A stretch of DNA of 64,000 nucleotides from Eubacteriales bacterium (lineage in GTDB: Bacteria > Bacillota > Clostridia > Lachnospirales > Lachnospiraceae). The notes under the pieces are model-generated. The model had not been told where the DNA came from, did not search any database, and was given only the letters and a program-made list of their open reading frames with translations. The DNA is taken from contig JAUNSV010000001.1 in assembly GCA_030539055.1 (NCBI GenBank), forward strand, positions 41,214 through 105,213, in the 5' to 3' direction. How positions within the stretch are numbered: position 1 is the stretch's first letter; the number at the start of each line of letters is the position of its first letter. Both the position numbers and the translations under genes were made by a program. This document shows, piece after piece, positions 62,230 to 64,000 of this stretch.

Positions 62230-63859
62230 TATTCATCTCATATATTTTTAATAATATTTGTATTAAAAACCTATCATTTGAATTGTTTAAATCAATATTG
62301 CTAATTTTTTTAATTTTTTCTAGCCTATATGGTATGGTGTTATAATGCACATGTAGTATTCTACTCATTGCTTTAGCATTGCCAGACTCTTCAAGATATA
62401 CTTTTATAGTATTTAATAAATCGAGTTGCTTTTTTTTATCGTATTCAATAATTGGTTTTAAGTATTCATTATATAATAAAATGTATTCTCCATTTATTTG
62501 ATCATTTGACAATATTCTAAGTATTCCCATTTCTTCAAACAAATATTTATTATTATTAATTTTACTTGCTTGCACAGCTTCTTGCAAACTTAATTTTAAA
62601 TTTTCTACTCTTTTATAATTTCTTCCTATACCTATATCTACTTTTGCATTCAATTTTTTTGATTCAATAAACTCAATAAATATATTCACAAATTTTTTTA
62701 TTCTTATATTAAAATTTTCTATATTTTGAAAATTGTTTTCGCACACTATTATTATATGACCATCCTCTTGAGCCGTAATACACTTTAGTGCAAGTGAGCT
62801 TGATATACTTCTAATTAAAGCAGTAAAATAATGAATTAATTGATATATTTCATTTAATGAAGAATTCTCATTTTTATGTACATTTATGTATATAATTTGG
62901 TGTGAATTGCTTTCATCAAAATCAAATAGCGACTTATCCATAATTGCATTTTTAATTTTTTCATCATCACCAGATATTATATTATATACAAACTTTTGCC
63001 TATGCTTAATTGCCATACGCTCTATATTCATTCTGTTTGATATTGCTAAAGCTATGTAACTTGTAGTAGAACGAGCAATAAATTTTTTGGCATCTGTTAA
63101 TTGAATAATATCTTCCCATAAATATATGAAGCCATATAACTTGTCATCCTTTTGTATGGGTATACTAATTCTTTTTATATTTTTATTGTTTATATTATCA
63201 AAATTTCCTACTTCATTTATTTCTTCTTTATGGTTACTTATGCGATTAAATTTGTCTTTTTCTATAATTATAGCATATTTTGATTTATCGTCATTGTTCT
63301 CTGTTTCAATTACATAATTTGAAAAAATATCATCATATATAGCTACAGAATTATGTGTATTATCATATAACATTTTACATATTTCTTTTATATCACCACC
63401 ATTAATCATTATATTGGTAAGTTTCTCTTGAGTATCTTGAATTTCTCTTATTATATTTATTTGTTTATTTAATATTACTTTTGATGTTTCAGAAATAATA
63501 TATGAAAAACTTAAATCACTTGGTATAGTAATAATAGGAAAATTAAGATCATTTGCAAGGTTTATTACATCATCTGGAATTTGCATTATGTATCTGTCAA
63601 CTTTTATTCCAAGAGATGCTACCTTTTTTTTATTAAACAAATTTATAATATCATATAACTTTTCTGGATTGTCTTTTACAACATATCCTGTAGTAATAAC
63701 AAAATCTCCCTCTACGACCCACCTTTCTATATCTGGTACTTCCATAACATTGATTTGAGTTATATTATTTTTTATTCCATTAGAGCCTGCAATAACATTA
63801 GACAATTTTAAAAAGTCTAATGATAATAATTCTTCAATTGTTATACCTACATTAATCAT
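62222..63859 (-). CDS. pucR: PucR-family purine catabolism regulator
   Basis: 545 aa. N-terminal PucR sensor domain (about 1-120), GAF-like middle, and C-terminal PucR helix-turn-helix (residues 480-545, AMSRILHVHYNTIPYRLEKIKKI). Likely senses a purine-pathway compound and controls this operon, of which it is the first gene. No ribosome site; an A/C-rich 8-nt gap from a TATACT box. Confidence 0.88.
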   Translation of the reverse strand: MINVGITIEELLSLDFLKLSNVIAGSNGIKNNITQINVMEVPDIERWVVEGDFVITTGYVVKDNPEKLYDIINLFNKKKVASLGIKVDRYIMQIPDDVINLANDLNFPIITIPSDLSFSYIISETSKVILNKQINIIREIQDTQEKLTNIMINGGDIKEICKMLYDNTHNSVAIYDDIFSNYVIETENNDDKSKYAIIIEKDKFNRISNHKEEINEVGNFDNINNKNIKRISIPIQKDDKLYGFIYLWEDIIQLTDAKKFIARSTTSYIALAISNRMNIERMAIKHRQKFVYNIISGDDEKIKNAIMDKSLFDFDESNSHQIIYINVHKNENSSLNEIYQLIHYFTALIRSISSSLALKCITAQEDGHIIIVCENNFQNIENFNIRIKKFVNIFIEFIESKKLNAKVDIGIGRNYKRVENLKLSLQEAVQASKINNNKYLFEEMGILRILSNDQINGEYILLYNEYLKPIIEYDKKKQLDLLNTIKVYLEESGNAKAMSRILHVHYNTIPYRLEKIKKISNIDLNNSNDRFLIQILLKIYEMNNE

Positions 63860-63867
63860 TTGGTTTT

Positions 63868-63900
63868 AGTATATTAGCATAATAATTGTGCCACTATACT
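63868..63900 (-). promoter_or_regulatory. Candidate pucR -10 and flanking inverted repeat
   Basis: TATACT (63868-63873 on the minus strand) 8 nt before the ATG, with AGTATA 21 bp further, an inverted repeat. Possibly operator plus leaderless start. The last 100 bases of the window show no other feature. Confidence 0.35.
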
Positions 63901-64000
63901 ACCTTTATTTGTTAAATTTTACTATATTAAAACATATTTTACAATGAAAAACAAGTATTTTTGTAAAAATGTAACAGTAAATTTATATGTTTTTAGTAAT

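Noticed and set aside
1-64000. Mobile elements, prophage or integrons
   Set aside because: No transposase, integrase or terminal repeats found; gene content and strand order look chromosomal.

Overview
The window is very A+T-rich and packed with genes. It reads as a chromosomal stretch of a strictly anaerobic, low-G+C Clostridia (Firmicutes). The evidence is Shine-Dalgarno-rich starts with frequent TTG/GTG initiation, a SepF divisome protein, MecA, GdpP, a multisubunit NAD-linked [FeFe] hydrogenase, histidine fermentation through formimino-THF, and purine fermentation with a molybdenum hydroxylase. I cannot name the species. No insertion sequence, prophage, CRISPR array or rRNA operon was seen, and only one tRNA (Ser-UGA).

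Layout. 1-3.6 kb (minus): envelope proteins, namely a zinc-ribbon membrane protein cut by the window edge, a lipoprotein amidase, two SGNH-hydrolase-like exported proteins and a DUF4358 lipoprotein. 3.7-8.9 kb (minus): hydrogenase operon hydC-HATPase-hndB-hydB-hydA. 9.0-11.7 kb (plus): a divergent set of DRTGG protein, small HATPase, second DRTGG-like protein, PHP phosphoesterase and HutD. 11.7-16.9 kb (minus): sepF, lspA, rluD, an NlpC/P60 lipoprotein and a Wzt-like ABC ATPase. 17.2-26.9 kb (minus): one apparent nine-gene operon, hutU-hutI-fhs-folC-folT-mscS-TRIC-ftcD-fchA, with a divergent LysR regulator. 28.0-31.9 kb: two tandem paralogous secreted proteins with cell-wall-binding repeats. 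32.0-33.7 kb (plus): an exported OB-fold-like protein and a frameshifted exported protein. 33.7-37.2 kb (minus): a hydantoinase, a HipA-like kinase, carbamate kinase and tRNA-Ser. 37.4-39.5 kb (plus): a membrane-anchored NAGPA-LRR fusion. 39.5-44.4 kb (minus): DUF1858, mecA, dnaB, rplI and gdpP. 44.5-49.5 kb (minus): potABCD, with a YqeC-MocA molybdenum-hydroxylase accessory fusion lodged between potC and potD. 49.7-51.9 kb (minus): rpmG-secE-nusG-rplK-rplA and a 33-codon membrane peptide. 52.1-63.9 kb (minus): purine and oxamate catabolism, with pucR, allH/DUF2877, allF/fdrA, a 56-aa FdrA-type peptide, allG/DUF1116, a cyclase-family hydrolase, the three xanthine dehydrogenase subunits and an NCS2 permease.

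How the parts fit. Purines enter by the NCS2 permease and are oxidised by the Mo hydroxylase, whose cofactor may need YqeC-MocA. Ring-opening products could pass through the hydantoinase and the AllFGH oxamate carbamoyltransferase to carbamoyl phosphate, from which carbamate kinase makes ATP. Histidine carbon goes through urocanate to formimino-glutamate, and the C1 unit is charged on THF and released as formate with ATP by formate-THF ligase run in reverse. Excess reductant can leave as H2 through the hydrogenase. HutH and FolD are not in the window.

The points I find most worth following are: the YqeC-MocA fusion translationally coupled inside a polyamine-type ABC operon; the oxamate carbamoyltransferase cluster with its overlooked 56-aa gene; a SepF with a 137-residue Asn/Gln tail; a hydrogenase with a lysine-rich head; probable leaderless promoters; a promoter-plus-terminator leader ahead of rpmG; a frameshifted surface gene beside two seven-T tracts; and an NAGPA-LRR fusion preceded by a 70-bp tandem duplication.
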